Positions 19,855-32,305 of a stretch of 64,000 nucleotides of DNA are shown in pieces. Source of the DNA: Rhodoferax sp. (lineage in GTDB: Bacteria > Pseudomonadota > Gammaproteobacteria > Burkholderiales > Burkholderiaceae_C). The notes below the pieces were generated by a model. It ran no database searches. It worked only from the letters and a program-made list of their open reading frames with translations, and was not told the DNA's origin. A program made the translations under genes and the position numbers. Within the stretch, counting starts at the first letter, position 1; every line of letters begins with the position of its first letter. Where the stretch lies: the NCBI RefSeq assembly GCF_023700745.1, contig NZ_JAMPYG010000010.1, positions 45,934 to 109,933 of the forward strand, written 5' to 3'.

Positions 19855-20760
19855 TTAGCTCCAATAGAGTCGGTTGGGGTTGTCCACCAGCAGCTTGTGC
19901 TGCAGCGCTGCGCTGGGGGCGATGTGCGGAATGAAGTCGACCAGCAGGCCGTCGTCGGGCATGTGGTCCTTCAAATTGGGGTGCGGCCAGTCGGTGCCCC
20001 AGAGCACGCGATCCGGAAACTCTGCAACGATGGCCCTGGCAAATGGCACCACATCGCGGTAGGCATTTTGCTCGCCGTTCAGGGCTTTCGGGCCGGTCAG
20101 GCTCAAGCGCTCGGGGCAGCTCACCTTGCTCCAGACGTTGGCGTGCTCACGCATGAACTTCTGGAACAGGGCAAATTGCGGGCCGTCCACGGGCAGCGAC
20201 ACATCCGGGCGGCCCATGTGGTCGACCACCACGGTGGTGGGCAAGGCGGTAAAAAAGTCCCACAGCTCGGGCAGGTCCACGGCTTCGAAATAGATCACCA
20301 CATGCCAGCCCCAGGCCTTGATGCGCGCGGCAATTTCCAGCAGCTCGTCCTTGGGCGTGAAGTCCACCAGGCGTTTGACAAAATTGAAACGCACGCCGCG
20401 TACACCGGCGTCGTGCATGGCCTGCAGTTCAGCATCACGCACGCTGCGCTTCACGGTGGCCACGCCGCGTGCCCGGCCGTTTGAATGCAGCAGCGCATCG
20501 ACCAGGGCGCGGTTGTCGGCCCCATGGCAGGTGGCTTGCACGATCACATTTTTGTCGAACCCGAGCTGGTCGCGCAGGGCAAACAACTGGGCCTTGGAGG
20601 CATCACACGGCGTGTACTTGCGCTCAGGGGCATAGGGAAATTCGGCGCCCGGGCCGAACACATGGCAATGTGCATCGACCGCGCCAGCGGGCAATTTGAA
20701 AACGGGTCTGGACGGGCCGGCGTACCAGTCCAGCCAGCCGGGGGTTTTGATAAATTCCAT
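19855..20760 (-). CDS. ligI: 2-pyrone-4,6-dicarboxylate lactonase (amidohydrolase family)
   Basis: AGAVDAHCHVFGPGAEFPYAPERKYTPCDASKAQLFALRDQLGF; VLWGTDWPHPNLKDHMPDDGLLVDF. Confidence 0.9.
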   Translation of the reverse strand: MEFIKTPGWLDWYAGPSRPVFKLPAGAVDAHCHVFGPGAEFPYAPERKYTPCDASKAQLFALRDQLGFDKNVIVQATCHGADNRALVDALLHSNGRARGVATVKRSVRDAELQAMHDAGVRGVRFNFVKRLVDFTPKDELLEIAARIKAWGWHVVIYFEAVDLPELWDFFTALPTTVVVDHMGRPDVSLPVDGPQFALFQKFMREHANVWSKVSCPERLSLTGPKALNGEQNAYRDVVPFARAIVAEFPDRVLWGTDWPHPNLKDHMPDDGLLVDFIPHIAPSAALQHKLLVDNPNRLYWS

Positions 20761-20773
20761 TGTCTTTTTCCTG

Positions 20774-21457
20774 TCAGTCAATGTATTTCAGCCCGGCTTT
20801 CTCCAGCCCTTCACGCATCTTGTAGTAGTCCAGCCCGAGTACGCCCGAGGCAAAGATGGCACGTTTGGCGCCTTCGTTGGCTTCACGCGCCTCGGCTGCG
20901 TCGGCCACCTGCTGCGCGATGGCTGCGGGCACCACGACCACACCGTCGATGTCGGCAATGACCACATCGCCGGGGTTGACCTGGGCACCGGCGCACACCA
21001 CCGCAATATTGACCGAGCCCAGCGTGGCCTTGATCGTGCCTTTGGCATGGATGGCTTTGCTGAAGACAGGAAAATTCATTTCGGTCAAATCTTTCACATC
21101 GCGCACGCCGCCATCGATGACCAGGCCGACGGCACCACGCGCCTTGAACGACGTGGCCAGCAGGTCGCCAAAAAAACCGTCTGCGTTGTCGGTGGTACAG
21201 GCGGCCACCACCACGTCACCGGGCTGCAATTGCTCGGCGGCCACGTGCATCATCCAGTTGTCGCCGGGTTGCAGCAGCACCGTCACCGCCGTGCCACAAA
21301 TTCTGGCGTCGTTGTAGATCGGGCGCAGGGTGGGTTTCATGAGGCCGACGCGACCCATGGCCTCATGGATGGTGGCGACACCAAAGCGTGAAAGTTTTGC
21401 CACCGCTGCCTTGTCGGCGCGGCTGATGTTGCGTTTGACGATACCGAGCTGGTTCAT
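20774..21457 (-). CDS. ligK: 4-carboxy-4-hydroxy-2-oxoadipate aldolase / oxaloacetate decarboxylase (RraA-like fold)
   Basis: [87 protein letters not shown]. Confidence 0.9.
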   Translation of the reverse strand: MNQLGIVKRNISRADKAAVAKLSRFGVATIHEAMGRVGLMKPTLRPIYNDARICGTAVTVLLQPGDNWMMHVAAEQLQPGDVVVAACTTDNADGFFGDLLATSFKARGAVGLVIDGGVRDVKDLTEMNFPVFSKAIHAKGTIKATLGSVNIAVVCAGAQVNPGDVVIADIDGVVVVPAAIAQQVADAAEAREANEGAKRAIFASGVLGLDYYKMREGLEKAGLKYID

Positions 21458-21470
21458 GTTTTTCTCCGGT

Positions 21471-21998
21471 TCAGGTGGGGGACGGCGCCTGGGTGATGTG
21501 CCTCACATGCAGTGACAGGCCGAGCGCCGCCATGTGGTTGCTGTTGCGGCTGAGAATGGTCTCGGACAGGGGCAGAAACAGCGCCTCCTCGAAGGCAGCG
21601 TGGGCTTGGTAATCGTTCACCAGTTGCTGCATGGCGGCGAGGTCGATCGCCACCGATTGCCCTTTGGCCATTTTTTTCAGTTGCGGTTCCAGCTTGGCCC
21701 ACAGCGCTTCAATCTGCCGGTGCTCACGCGTCAGCCGGTCGGTGATGACCTTGACGTGGGCCAGCTCGGCACCCGGCTCGGCGCTGGCCAGAACGGCTTC
21801 AAACAGCACCCGCTCTTCTTCCTCGTGGTGATTGAAAATGACGTCACGAAAGAAGTTGCGCGTGCTCTCGGCGGCCTGGCGCGCCCGCTCGGCAGCCAGC
21901 GCCTGAGCCGGCAACGCTTCCATGGCCTTGAGCTGCCGCAGGATACCTTCGTGGCAATGCGAGAAGTTGGTGATCGGCGCGTTAGGGATGTTGGACAT
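21471..21998 (-). CDS. Hemerythrin-like (HHE cation-binding) domain protein
   Basis: [10 protein letters not shown]...[18 protein letters not shown]...[12 protein letters not shown]...[18 protein letters not shown]. Confidence 0.82.
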   Translation of the reverse strand: MSNIPNAPITNFSHCHEGILRQLKAMEALPAQALAAERARQAAESTRNFFRDVIFNHHEEEERVLFEAVLASAEPGAELAHVKVITDRLTREHRQIEALWAKLEPQLKKMAKGQSVAIDLAAMQQLVNDYQAHAAFEEALFLPLSETILSRNSNHMAALGLSLHVRHITQAPSPT

Positions 21999-22012
21999 TA
22001 GAAAACTCCTGA

Positions 22013-23044
22013 CTAAGCGACTTGCCGGGCTTTGAGGAACGCGTCCAGCCGCGGAAACACGCGCCGCGCGTTGCCTTCATAAATCTGCTGGCGGTCGGCT
22101 GCGCTCAAAATTTTGCTGGCTTCGATGTAGCGCCTGGTGTCGTCATAGTAGTGGCCGGTTTCAGGGTCGATGCCGCGCACCGCGCCAATCATTTCACTGG
22201 CAAACAGCACGTTTTTCACCGGGATCACCGTGTTGAGCAGGTCAATGCCTGGCTGGTGGTAAACGCAGGTGTCAAAGAAGATGTTGTTGAGCAGGTGCTC
22301 TGACAACAGCGGCTTTTTCAACTCCTGCGCCAGCCCCCTGAAACGGCCCCAGTGGTAAGGCACGGCGCCGCCGCCATGCGGAATCAGGAACTTGAGCGTC
22401 GGAAAATCCTTGAACAAATCGCTGGTCAGGCACTGCATGAAGGCCGTGGTGTCGGCGTTCAGGTAGTGCGCGCCGGTGGTGTGAAAGCAGGCGTTGCAGC
22501 TGGTGCTGACGTGGATCATCGCCGGCAGCTCGTACTCCACCATCTTCTCGTAAATCGGGTACCAATGCCGGTCACTCAGTGGTGGCGAAGTCCAGTGGCC
22601 GCCGCTGGGGTCGGGGTTGAGGTTGATGCCGACCGCGCCATACTCCTTGACGCACTTTTCCAGCTCGGGGATGCAGCTGGCCGGGTCCACGCCGGGCGAC
22701 TGCGGCAGCATGGCCACGGGTACGAAGTTGTCCGGAAACAACTGGCTGACGCGCCAGCACAGTTCATTGCAGATAGCGGCCCAGGTGCTCGACACATGGA
22801 AGTCGCCGATGTGGTGCGCCATGAAGCTGGCGCGCGGCGAAAACAGCGTGAGGTCGGAACCCCGTTCGCGCATCAGGCGCAGCTGGTTGGCCTCGATCGA
22901 TTCACGCAGTTCGTCGTCGCTGATGCGCAGGTCGGTCGCCTTCGGGCTGAGAGCCGGGTCCTGGATACCGGCGATTTGCTGGTTGCGCCAGGTTTCCAGC
23001 GCTTTGGGGGCGGTGGTGTAGTGGCCGTGGCAGTCGATGATCAT
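22013..23044 (-). CDS. ligJ: 4-oxalomesaconate hydratase (amidohydrolase family)
   Basis: MIIDCHGHYTTAPKALETWRNQQIAGIQDP; FPTLKFLIPHGGGAVPYHWGRFRGLAQE; NVLFASEMIGAVRGIDPETGHYYDDTRRYIE. Confidence 0.9.
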   Translation of the reverse strand: MIIDCHGHYTTAPKALETWRNQQIAGIQDPALSPKATDLRISDDELRESIEANQLRLMRERGSDLTLFSPRASFMAHHIGDFHVSSTWAAICNELCWRVSQLFPDNFVPVAMLPQSPGVDPASCIPELEKCVKEYGAVGINLNPDPSGGHWTSPPLSDRHWYPIYEKMVEYELPAMIHVSTSCNACFHTTGAHYLNADTTAFMQCLTSDLFKDFPTLKFLIPHGGGAVPYHWGRFRGLAQELKKPLLSEHLLNNIFFDTCVYHQPGIDLLNTVIPVKNVLFASEMIGAVRGIDPETGHYYDDTRRYIEASKILSAADRQQIYEGNARRVFPRLDAFLKARQVA

Positions 23045-23073
23045 GGCAGTGCTTTCTAAATATCAGGAGTCCA

Positions 23074-25612
<2,539 letters not shown>

Positions 25613-25616
<4 letters not shown>

Positions 25617-26158
25617 GCCTGCACCCCGCTGTGGCTCATGCGCCAATGAAAACTCACCATGTAAAAACCTGCCAGTGCCAGCAACAGGAAGCCTGGCACC
25701 ATCAGCACCTGGGCAATCCAGACCGGCCAGCCCAGGATCATGCTGGTCTCGCCCGCCGCCTTGATGGCAAACGCACCCACGGCAGCCCGCCAGGTGATCA
25801 CCGCACCAAACAGCCCCACCAACAGGGAGCCAAAGGCATCCAGCCGATGCACCGTGGCCGGACTGGCCTTGGCGGTGAAGAAGTCGACCTTGACGTCGCC
25901 GCCATTCAAATGGCAATAAGCAAAAAAGCTGGCTGAAGCAAATGCGGCGGTCATCTGCAGCATTTCCACATCACCCGGCACCGGCGCAGCAAACAGCTTG
26001 CGCCCCACAATGCTGATGATGCTCATGAGCACGATGGCCACAAACATCAGGCCGCCCATGATGGCCGAGACCTTGGACGCGCGAAACAAAAGTTGCCCCA
26101 CGGGACCAAAGGCGCGCGATGCGGCACCAGGGTCGGCGCCGGGAATGGGCTCATGCAT
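25613..26158 (-). CDS. TRAP transporter small permease (DctQ)
   Basis: About 4 TM segments; RKLFAAPVPGDVEMLQMTAAFASASFFAYCHLNGGDVKVDFFTAKASP; 4-bp overlap with dctM. Confidence 0.85.
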
Positions 26159-26218
26159 GGACAGTTCTCCTCCGACGCTGCCAAACAAGACAACGTCAAA
26201 CCATTGACTTCAGGGGCA

Positions 26219-26244
26219 CCCGGTGTGACGCCTGTCACACCGGG
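26219..26244 (-). other. Perfect intercistronic hairpin between TRAP SBP and dctQ genes
   Basis: CCCGGTGTGAC-GCCT-GTCACACCGGG, 11-bp perfect stem; no U-tract downstream on the minus strand. Confidence 0.7.
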
Positions 26245-26251
26245 AAAACAT

Positions 26252-27286
26252 TTACTTGACCGCGTACTTGGCGATCAAAGCACGTGCGTTTTCCAGCAAC
26301 AACTTGCCATTGGCACCTTTGGCGGTGACGTCTGCCACCCAGTCATTGGTGATTTGCTCGCCGATTTTTTTCCAGCTCTGCAATTCAGCCGCCGGAATCA
26401 CGTTGTGGGTGTTCTTTTCGGTCAGCTTTTTGCCAATGCCATCGGCCGCCAGAAAAGCCTTGCCGATGGAGCCCGACAGGGCCTGGCCGCTGTTGGCATC
26501 GATCACTTTTTTCAGCTCGGGCGGCAGGCTTTCGTATTTCGCCTTGTTCATGGCAAAAGCGAAGGTGGAGGTGTAAATGGCAGGCTCGGACGGATCGGTC
26601 TCGGAGTGGAACTTGACCAGCTCCTGGATTTTGACCGAAGGCACCACCTCATAAGGCACCAGCGCACCGTCAATCACCGACTTGGCCAGAGCCTCGCTCA
26701 CCGCGGGCACTGGCATGGCCACCGGTGTGGCACCCAGCGCCGCCAGCAGCTTGTTGGTCTGGCGGGTCGGGGCGCGGACCTTCATGCCTTTCAGGTCGGC
26801 CATGGTCTTGATCGGCTGCTTGCTCATGTGAAACACGCCATCACCATGGACGTGCAGCGCCAGCAGCTTGACGTCCTTGAACTCGGCGGCCACATTCGGA
26901 TTGGTCTGGACAAAGTCCCACAGCGCCTTGCTGGTGCCCTCAGGGCTTTGCATCATGAAGGGAAGTTCGAACACCTCCGACAAGGGAAAACGGCCGGCCA
27001 TGTAGCCGGGCAACACCCAGGTCACATCGACCACGCCATCCTTGACCTGGTCGAACAACTGCGGCGGCGTGCCACCGAGCTGCATCGACGGGTAAATCTG
27101 GCATTTCATCTTGTCGCCGGATTCCAGTGCAATCTTGTCGCACCAGGGCTTGATAAACATGGTCTGCGCGGCTGAACCGGCGGGCAGGAAGTGGTGCACC
27201 TTGAGCGTGACCGTTTGCGCCGAGGCGCTGAAGGCGGCGCAAGCCAGCACCGAAAGTGCCGCGAGAGATTTGAGTGATGCTTTCAT
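26252..27286 (-). CDS. TRAP transporter substrate-binding protein (DctP)
   Basis: Signal peptide; TVTLKVHHFLPAGSAAQTMFIKPWCDKIALESGDKMKCQIYPSMQLGGTPPQLFDQVKDG. Confidence 0.92.
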   Translation of the reverse strand: MKASLKSLAALSVLACAAFSASAQTVTLKVHHFLPAGSAAQTMFIKPWCDKIALESGDKMKCQIYPSMQLGGTPPQLFDQVKDGVVDVTWVLPGYMAGRFPLSEVFELPFMMQSPEGTSKALWDFVQTNPNVAAEFKDVKLLALHVHGDGVFHMSKQPIKTMADLKGMKVRAPTRQTNKLLAALGATPVAMPVPAVSEALAKSVIDGALVPYEVVPSVKIQELVKFHSETDPSEPAIYTSTFAFAMNKAKYESLPPELKKVIDANSGQALSGSIGKAFLAADGIGKKLTEKNTHNVIPAAELQSWKKIGEQITNDWVADVTAKGANGKLLLENARALIAKYAVK

Positions 27287-27344
27287 GTAGTCTCCTGTTG
27301 TAAAAATAAAACCAAGTCTTACGGTTCAAATGGTAGCGGGGGTT

Positions 27345-28469
27345 TCAGCTCGCTAGGTCATGCGCCGGCCAGACCGCGGCAGGCACCATGACCTCACCCC
27401 GCATGATCAGCCGTGCCGTGCGCAATAGCGCCGCCCGGGTCACTTTCTGCGGGTCTTGCGGGTCCAGCCCCAGTGCCACACTGAATTCGCCGGTTGGGTG
27501 CTCGACCGATACCGTGGGCATATTGCCCGCCGGCATCACGGCCACACCGTCGCACACCGAGCCCTTGAGCACGCACGCGGTGCCCACCGTGACGGCGGCC
27601 AGCACGCCAATGGCGTCGTGACACACATGGGGAATGAAGCTGCGCGTGCTGATGCTGCCACCGGCGCTGGGCGGCGCAATCAACGTCATTTTGGGGTAAT
27701 TCTTTTGCGCCACATCGCCCAGGCCCATCCTGAGCGAAATCTGCAGGCGCAGCGCTTCGAGGCGACGCTTCAAATCGTCGTCGGCATTGAGTTCTGCCAC
27801 CGACTCGTAACCGTTACGGCCCAGGTCGCTGGCCTTGAACAGCACCAGCGGCATGCCGTTGTCGATGCAGGTCACGTCCAGCGTGAAGGGTGCAAAACCA
27901 TCGCCGGTTACAGTGATGCGGTCACGCACCTGGCCTGTGGGCAGCAAGCCGGAACACACCGAGCCTGCGGTATCCAGAAAATTGATGGTCACCGGCGCGG
28001 CGCTACCGGGCACGCCGTCAATGCGGGCGTTGCCGGTGTAACGCACCCGGCCGTCTGGCGTGGCCACGGTGATGTCGCACTGCATGCCGGTGTTGAGGGT
28101 CAGCACACGCGCCGTGGTGGTGTCGCCCTGCACCGCCACCAGGCCGCGTTCTATGGCAAAAGGCAGCACGGCCGCCAGCATGTTGCCGCAGTTGGGCGTG
28201 GTGTCCACCGTGTCGCGCTCGGGCTGCAGCTGGGCAAACAAAAAGTCCACCGCCACGCCGGGCGTCTGGCTCGGGCTGACGATGCCGACCTTGCTGGTCA
28301 ACGGATGCGCGCCACCCAAGCCGTCGATCTGGCGCCGGTCCGGCGAACCCATCACCGCCAGCAGCACGCGGTCACGCGTGGCCACATCTGAGGGCAGGTC
28401 CGAGGCCAGAAAAAATGGCCCGCGTGAGGTACCACCGCGCATGAAATGACAGGGAATAGGCGTTTGCAT
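27345..28469 (-). CDS. 4-oxalomesaconate tautomerase (GalD/LigU, PrpF-like fold)
   Basis: PCHFMRGGTSRGPFFLASDLP; MGSPDRRQIDGLGGAHPLTSKVGIV; TPNCGNMLAAVLPFAIERGLV. Confidence 0.88.
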   Translation of the reverse strand: MQTPIPCHFMRGGTSRGPFFLASDLPSDVATRDRVLLAVMGSPDRRQIDGLGGAHPLTSKVGIVSPSQTPGVAVDFLFAQLQPERDTVDTTPNCGNMLAAVLPFAIERGLVAVQGDTTTARVLTLNTGMQCDITVATPDGRVRYTGNARIDGVPGSAAPVTINFLDTAGSVCSGLLPTGQVRDRITVTGDGFAPFTLDVTCIDNGMPLVLFKASDLGRNGYESVAELNADDDLKRRLEALRLQISLRMGLGDVAQKNYPKMTLIAPPSAGGSISTRSFIPHVCHDAIGVLAAVTVGTACVLKGSVCDGVAVMPAGNMPTVSVEHPTGEFSVALGLDPQDPQKVTRAALLRTARLIMRGEVMVPAAVWPAHDLAS

Positions 28470-28527
28470 GCGCCGGATTCTGACGGCATTTACCGGTCTT
28501 CAAAAGCCAAAAAGGCCACTACCAGAT

Positions 28528-28559
28528 ATAACAACTTGGCATAATTGATGGCTTGTTAT
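28528..28559. promoter_or_regulatory. Inverted repeat ATAACAA-N18-TTGTTAT, candidate LysR-type operator
   Basis: Perfect 7-bp arms in the divergent tautomerase/LysR intergenic region. Confidence 0.45.
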
Positions 28560-28606
28560 GGTTAACCCTTAATCCCCCAACAGAGGTACGTCACAGTCTG
28601 CCGTCC

Positions 28607-29515
28607 ATGGACCTGAAACAACTCGAATACTTTGTGCGCGTGGCCGAACTGGGCAGTTTTACCCGTGCCGCCATCGCCCTCAACGTGGCACAACCGGCGC
28701 TCAGCCGCCAGGTGCGACTGCTGGAGGTGGAACTGCGGCAAAACCTGTTGACGCGCAATGGCCGCGGCGCTCTGCCCACCGAGGCCGGCAAGCTGCTGCT
28801 GGCGCATGGCCGCGGCATCTTGCACCAGGTGGCGCGTGCGCGCGAAGAGCTGGGCCGGGTGCGCGGCTCGCTGGCGGGCCGGGTGGCCGTGGGCCTGCCC
28901 ACCAGTCTGGCACGGCTGCTGACCGTGCCGCTGATCCGGGCCCATCAAACCGAACTGCCCGATGCCACGCTGGCCATCAGCGAAGGTTTGTCGTTGCCGA
29001 TGCAGGAGTCGCTCATGGCCGGACGGCTCGATATTGCCGTGCTCTACAACGCCCAGCCCGGTTCAGACATCGACATCACCCCGCTGCTCGAAGAAGACCT
29101 GCTGCTGGTGCAACGGCGCCCCCCCGGCCTGGCCGAAGAACCACCACCCGGCCCCATTACCCTGCGCGAACTGGCCAAATTGCCACTGGTGATCCCGACC
29201 CGGCCCAACGCCATCCGCATGCAGGTGGAGACCGAACTCACCAACCTGGGCTGCCGCCTGAACATGGCGCTGGAAATTGATGGGGTTTCAGCCATTCTGG
29301 ATCTGGTAGCCGACGGGGCCGGTAGCGCCGTGCTGTCACGCAACGCCGTAGCCAGCTCGATCCGGCCCTCTGCATTTACCGTGCGCACCATCACCGACCC
29401 GGTGCTGCGCACCAAAATCTGCATGGCCACCAGCGCGCTGCGCCCCACCACGCTGACGCAGCAGGCCACACTGGCGCTGCTGCAGCGCACGGTGCAGCAG
29501 GTGTTCAAGGTGTAA
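28607..29515 (+). CDS. LysR-family transcriptional regulator, likely regulator of the adjacent lig-type cluster
   Basis: MDLKQLEYFVRVAELGSFTRAAIALNVAQPALSRQVRLLEVELRQNLLTRNGRG. Confidence 0.92.
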   Translation: MDLKQLEYFVRVAELGSFTRAAIALNVAQPALSRQVRLLEVELRQNLLTRNGRGALPTEAGKLLLAHGRGILHQVARAREELGRVRGSLAGRVAVGLPTSLARLLTVPLIRAHQTELPDATLAISEGLSLPMQESLMAGRLDIAVLYNAQPGSDIDITPLLEEDLLLVQRRPPGLAEEPPPGPITLRELAKLPLVIPTRPNAIRMQVETELTNLGCRLNMALEIDGVSAILDLVADGAGSAVLSRNAVASSIRPSAFTVRTITDPVLRTKICMATSALRPTTLTQQATLALLQRTVQQVFKV

Positions 29516-29527
29516 AACCCGGGGCAG

Positions 29528-31900
29528 CTATTCAACCCGGGTGATCGAAGCGGGCTTGAAGCCCAGATCGGCCAGCTTGCCCTTGCGCGCCCGGGCCGCG
29601 CGGGCGTTGTTGAGGCTGCGGATTTCCAGGGTCTCCTCACGCACCTTGCCGCCACGGCCCATGCCTTCAATGCGCACACTGCGGGTGTAGGCGGCCGCGC
29701 CAGCCAGCGTGTCCCTGGTTTCCAGGTCCATCAGCATCAGCCCCCGGCCGCCATTGGCCATGGCCTTGAGTTCGCTGATCTCAAAGGTCAAAATACGCCC
29801 GCCTGTGGACGCACAGGCAACATGGGTGGCTGGCGCGACCGCGATGGCGGCATTGGCCACCAAGGACGGCTGGCACAGGGTTTCGCCCTCGTTCACGGTG
29901 ACAAAGGCTTTGCCCGCCTTCTGGCGTGAAACCATGTTGGCCACGGTCGCGGTGAACCCGTAGGCCGCCGAACTGCTCAGCAACAATGTGGCCTCCATTG
30001 GCCCGGCAAAGTAGGACAGCAACTGGGTACCCGCCTCCAGCTCGATCAGGCTGGTGATCGGCTGGCCGTCGCCTCGGCCGCCAGGCAGCAGCGCCACCGC
30101 GACCGAATAGACGCGGCCATTGGCGCCAAAGGCCAGCAGGGTATCGACCGAGCGGCACTCAAATGCGCCATACAGCGCATCGCCCGCCTTGAAGTTGTAT
30201 TCGGGCGCCGCCGTGCCATTGAGCCGGTCACGCGCCCAGCCCTTTTGCGTCCTAACCCAGCCCTTTTGGCTCACCACCACGGTCACGGGCTCATCCACCA
30301 CCTTCACCTCAAGCACCACTTTTTTCTCGGCCTGGATCAGGGTGCGGCGGTCATCGGCAAAGGTTTTGGCGTCCACCTCGATTTCCTTGATCATCAGGCG
30401 GCGCAGCGCCGCCGGGTTGCCCAGAATTTCTTCCAGCTTCTGCTGTTCCTCACGCAGACCGGCCAGTTCCTGCTCGATCTTGATGGCCTCCAGCCGCGCC
30501 AACTGGCGCAGCCGGATTTCCAGAATGTCTTCGGCCTGCCGTTCCGAGAGATGGAAGCGTGCAATCAGAGCCGCCTTGGGCTCGTCGGCTTGGCGGATGA
30601 TGGCGATCACCTCGTCAATATTGAGCAGCACCAGCGCCCGGCCCTCCAGGATGTGAATGCGGTCCAGCACCTTGTTCAGACGGTGCCGCGTGCGCCGCTC
30701 GATGGTGGTCTGGCGGAACGCAATCCACTCGGTGACCATCTGGCGCAGCGACTTGAGCGTGGGCCGGCCGTCGAGCCCAATCATGGTCAGGTTGATCGGG
30801 CTGGAGGTTTCCAGGCTGGTGTGCGCCAGCAGCGTGTTGATGAGTTCCTGCTGGCCAATCTTGCTGGTTTTGGGCTCGCACACCAGGCGCACGGCGGCGT
30901 CCTTGCTGGACTCGTCACGCACGCCGTCCAGCACCGACAGCACGGTGGCCTTGAGCTGGTTTTGCTCCAGCGACAGGGCTTTTTTGCCGGCCTTGATCTT
31001 GGGGTTGGTCAGCTCTTCAATTTCTTCCAGCACACGCTGGGTGCTGACACCGGGCGGCAGCTCGGTGACCACCAGCTGCCACTGACCACGCGCCAGTTCC
31101 TCGATCTTCCAGCGCGCCCGGCATTTCAAGGAACCGCGACCACTGCGGTAAGCCTCGGCGATTTCCGCGGCGCTGCTGATGATCTGGCCACCGCCAGGAA
31201 AGTCCGGGCCTGGCAGCAAGGCAAACAATTCATCGTCCGGCAGGTTGGGCGTCCTGATCAGCGCCACGCAGGCATCGGCCACCTCGCGCAGGTTGTGGCT
31301 CGGGATCTCGGTGGCCAGACCCACGGCAATGCCGCTGGCGCCGTTGAGCAGGGCAAACGGCAGGCGCGCCGGCAACTGGTTGGGTTCTTCGGTGGAGCCG
31401 TCGTAGTTGGGTGAGAAGTCAACCGTGCCCTCGTCGATTTCGTCGAGCAGCAGGCTGGTGATTTTGGCCAGTCGCGCCTCGGTGTACCGCATGGCGGCAG
31501 CGCCGTCACCATCGCGACTGCCAAAGTTGCCCTGGCCGTCAATCAGCGGGTAGCGTTGCGAAAAGTCCTGCGCCATGCGCACCAGCGCGTCGTAGGCCGC
31601 GCTGTCGCCGTGCGGGTGGTAACGGCCCAGCACGTCCCCCACCACGCGCGCGCATTTGACCGGTTTGGCCCCGGTGTTGCCGTTGGCACCGCCAAAGCCC
31701 AGGCCCATGCGGCTCATGGCGTACAAAATGCGCCGCTGCACCGGTTTCTGGCCGTCACACACGTCTGGCAAGGCGCGTCCCTTGACCACGCTCAGGGCGT
31801 ATTCCAGGTAGGCCTGCTGGGCATAGGTAGCCAGGTTCAGCGCGTCGTCACCCTCGGGTTGGGACGGGGCCGGGGGGTTAATAATGAGTTGGTCAGTCAT
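29528..31900 (-). CDS. parC: DNA topoisomerase IV subunit A
   Basis: [83 protein letters not shown]. Confidence 0.95.
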   Translation of the reverse strand: MTDQLIINPPAPSQPEGDDALNLATYAQQAYLEYALSVVKGRALPDVCDGQKPVQRRILYAMSRMGLGFGGANGNTGAKPVKCARVVGDVLGRYHPHGDSAAYDALVRMAQDFSQRYPLIDGQGNFGSRDGDGAAAMRYTEARLAKITSLLLDEIDEGTVDFSPNYDGSTEEPNQLPARLPFALLNGASGIAVGLATEIPSHNLREVADACVALIRTPNLPDDELFALLPGPDFPGGGQIISSAAEIAEAYRSGRGSLKCRARWKIEELARGQWQLVVTELPPGVSTQRVLEEIEELTNPKIKAGKKALSLEQNQLKATVLSVLDGVRDESSKDAAVRLVCEPKTSKIGQQELINTLLAHTSLETSSPINLTMIGLDGRPTLKSLRQMVTEWIAFRQTTIERRTRHRLNKVLDRIHILEGRALVLLNIDEVIAIIRQADEPKAALIARFHLSERQAEDILEIRLRQLARLEAIKIEQELAGLREEQQKLEEILGNPAALRRLMIKEIEVDAKTFADDRRTLIQAEKKVVLEVKVVDEPVTVVVSQKGWVRTQKGWARDRLNGTAAPEYNFKAGDALYGAFECRSVDTLLAFGANGRVYSVAVALLPGGRGDGQPITSLIELEAGTQLLSYFAGPMEATLLLSSSAAYGFTATVANMVSRQKAGKAFVTVNEGETLCQPSLVANAAIAVAPATHVACASTGGRILTFEISELKAMANGGRGLMLMDLETRDTLAGAAAYTRSVRIEGMGRGGKVREETLEIRSLNNARAARARKGKLADLGFKPASITRVE

Positions 31901-31959
31901 GGCAAAACAGTTTCAAAAATTCAAAATTCAAGTAGCAATAGCGTTGCGTCAGGTAACCC

Positions 31960-32035
31960 GCGAGGCAGGCCCTGTGGGCGGCTTCCTCATACTGGAGTAC
32001 CAGAAATCGTCAGCCCCCCACAGGGCCTACCTCGC
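31960..32035. repeat. Nested palindrome unit A (24-bp stem arms, 28-nt loop)
   Basis: GCGAGGCAGGCCCTGTGGGCGGCT / AGCCCCCCACAGGGCCTACCTCGC; 22/24 complementary; loop contains CTCATACTGGAGTACCAGAAATCG. Confidence 0.75.
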
Positions 32036-32127
32036 TGGTCGCATTGGGGGTGCAAACCTGGTCAAACAATACACCGCTTGAATTCCGGTTTCCGGTTTTC
32101 AAACGTAAGTGAAGCACCCAACTATCA

Positions 32128-32203
32128 GCGCTGTGACTGGCTTGGGTGGTCACCGATTTCTGGTACCCCAGTATGAGGTGGCCGCCCAAGCCAGTCACGG
32201 CGC
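32128..32203. repeat. Nested palindrome unit B (26-bp stem arms, 24-nt loop), opposite orientation
   Basis: GCGCTGTGACTGGCTTGGGTGGTCAC / GTGGCCGCCCAAGCCAGTCACGGCGC; loop is the reverse complement of the unit A loop core (23/24). Confidence 0.75.
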
Positions 32204-32241
32204 AGCGCGCAACCAACCAATCTACAAAACCCAAAAATCCC

Positions 32242-32273
32242 TGGATTGCCACGTCGCTACGCTCCTCGCAATG
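32242..32273. repeat. TGGATTGCCACGTCGCTACGCTCCTCGCAATGAC-type dispersed palindromic repeat
   Basis: GATTGCC...TCGCAATGAC; shares TCATTGCGA with the repeats at 40671 and 40802. Confidence 0.5.
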
Positions 32274-32305
32274 ACAAATTTAGAGGCTGAGGAAATTTCG
32301 GATGC

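Noticed and set aside
31900-32305. Integron attC-like site
   Set aside because: The paired palindromes lack a GTTRRRY/RYYYAAC core and no integrase or cassette structure is nearby.
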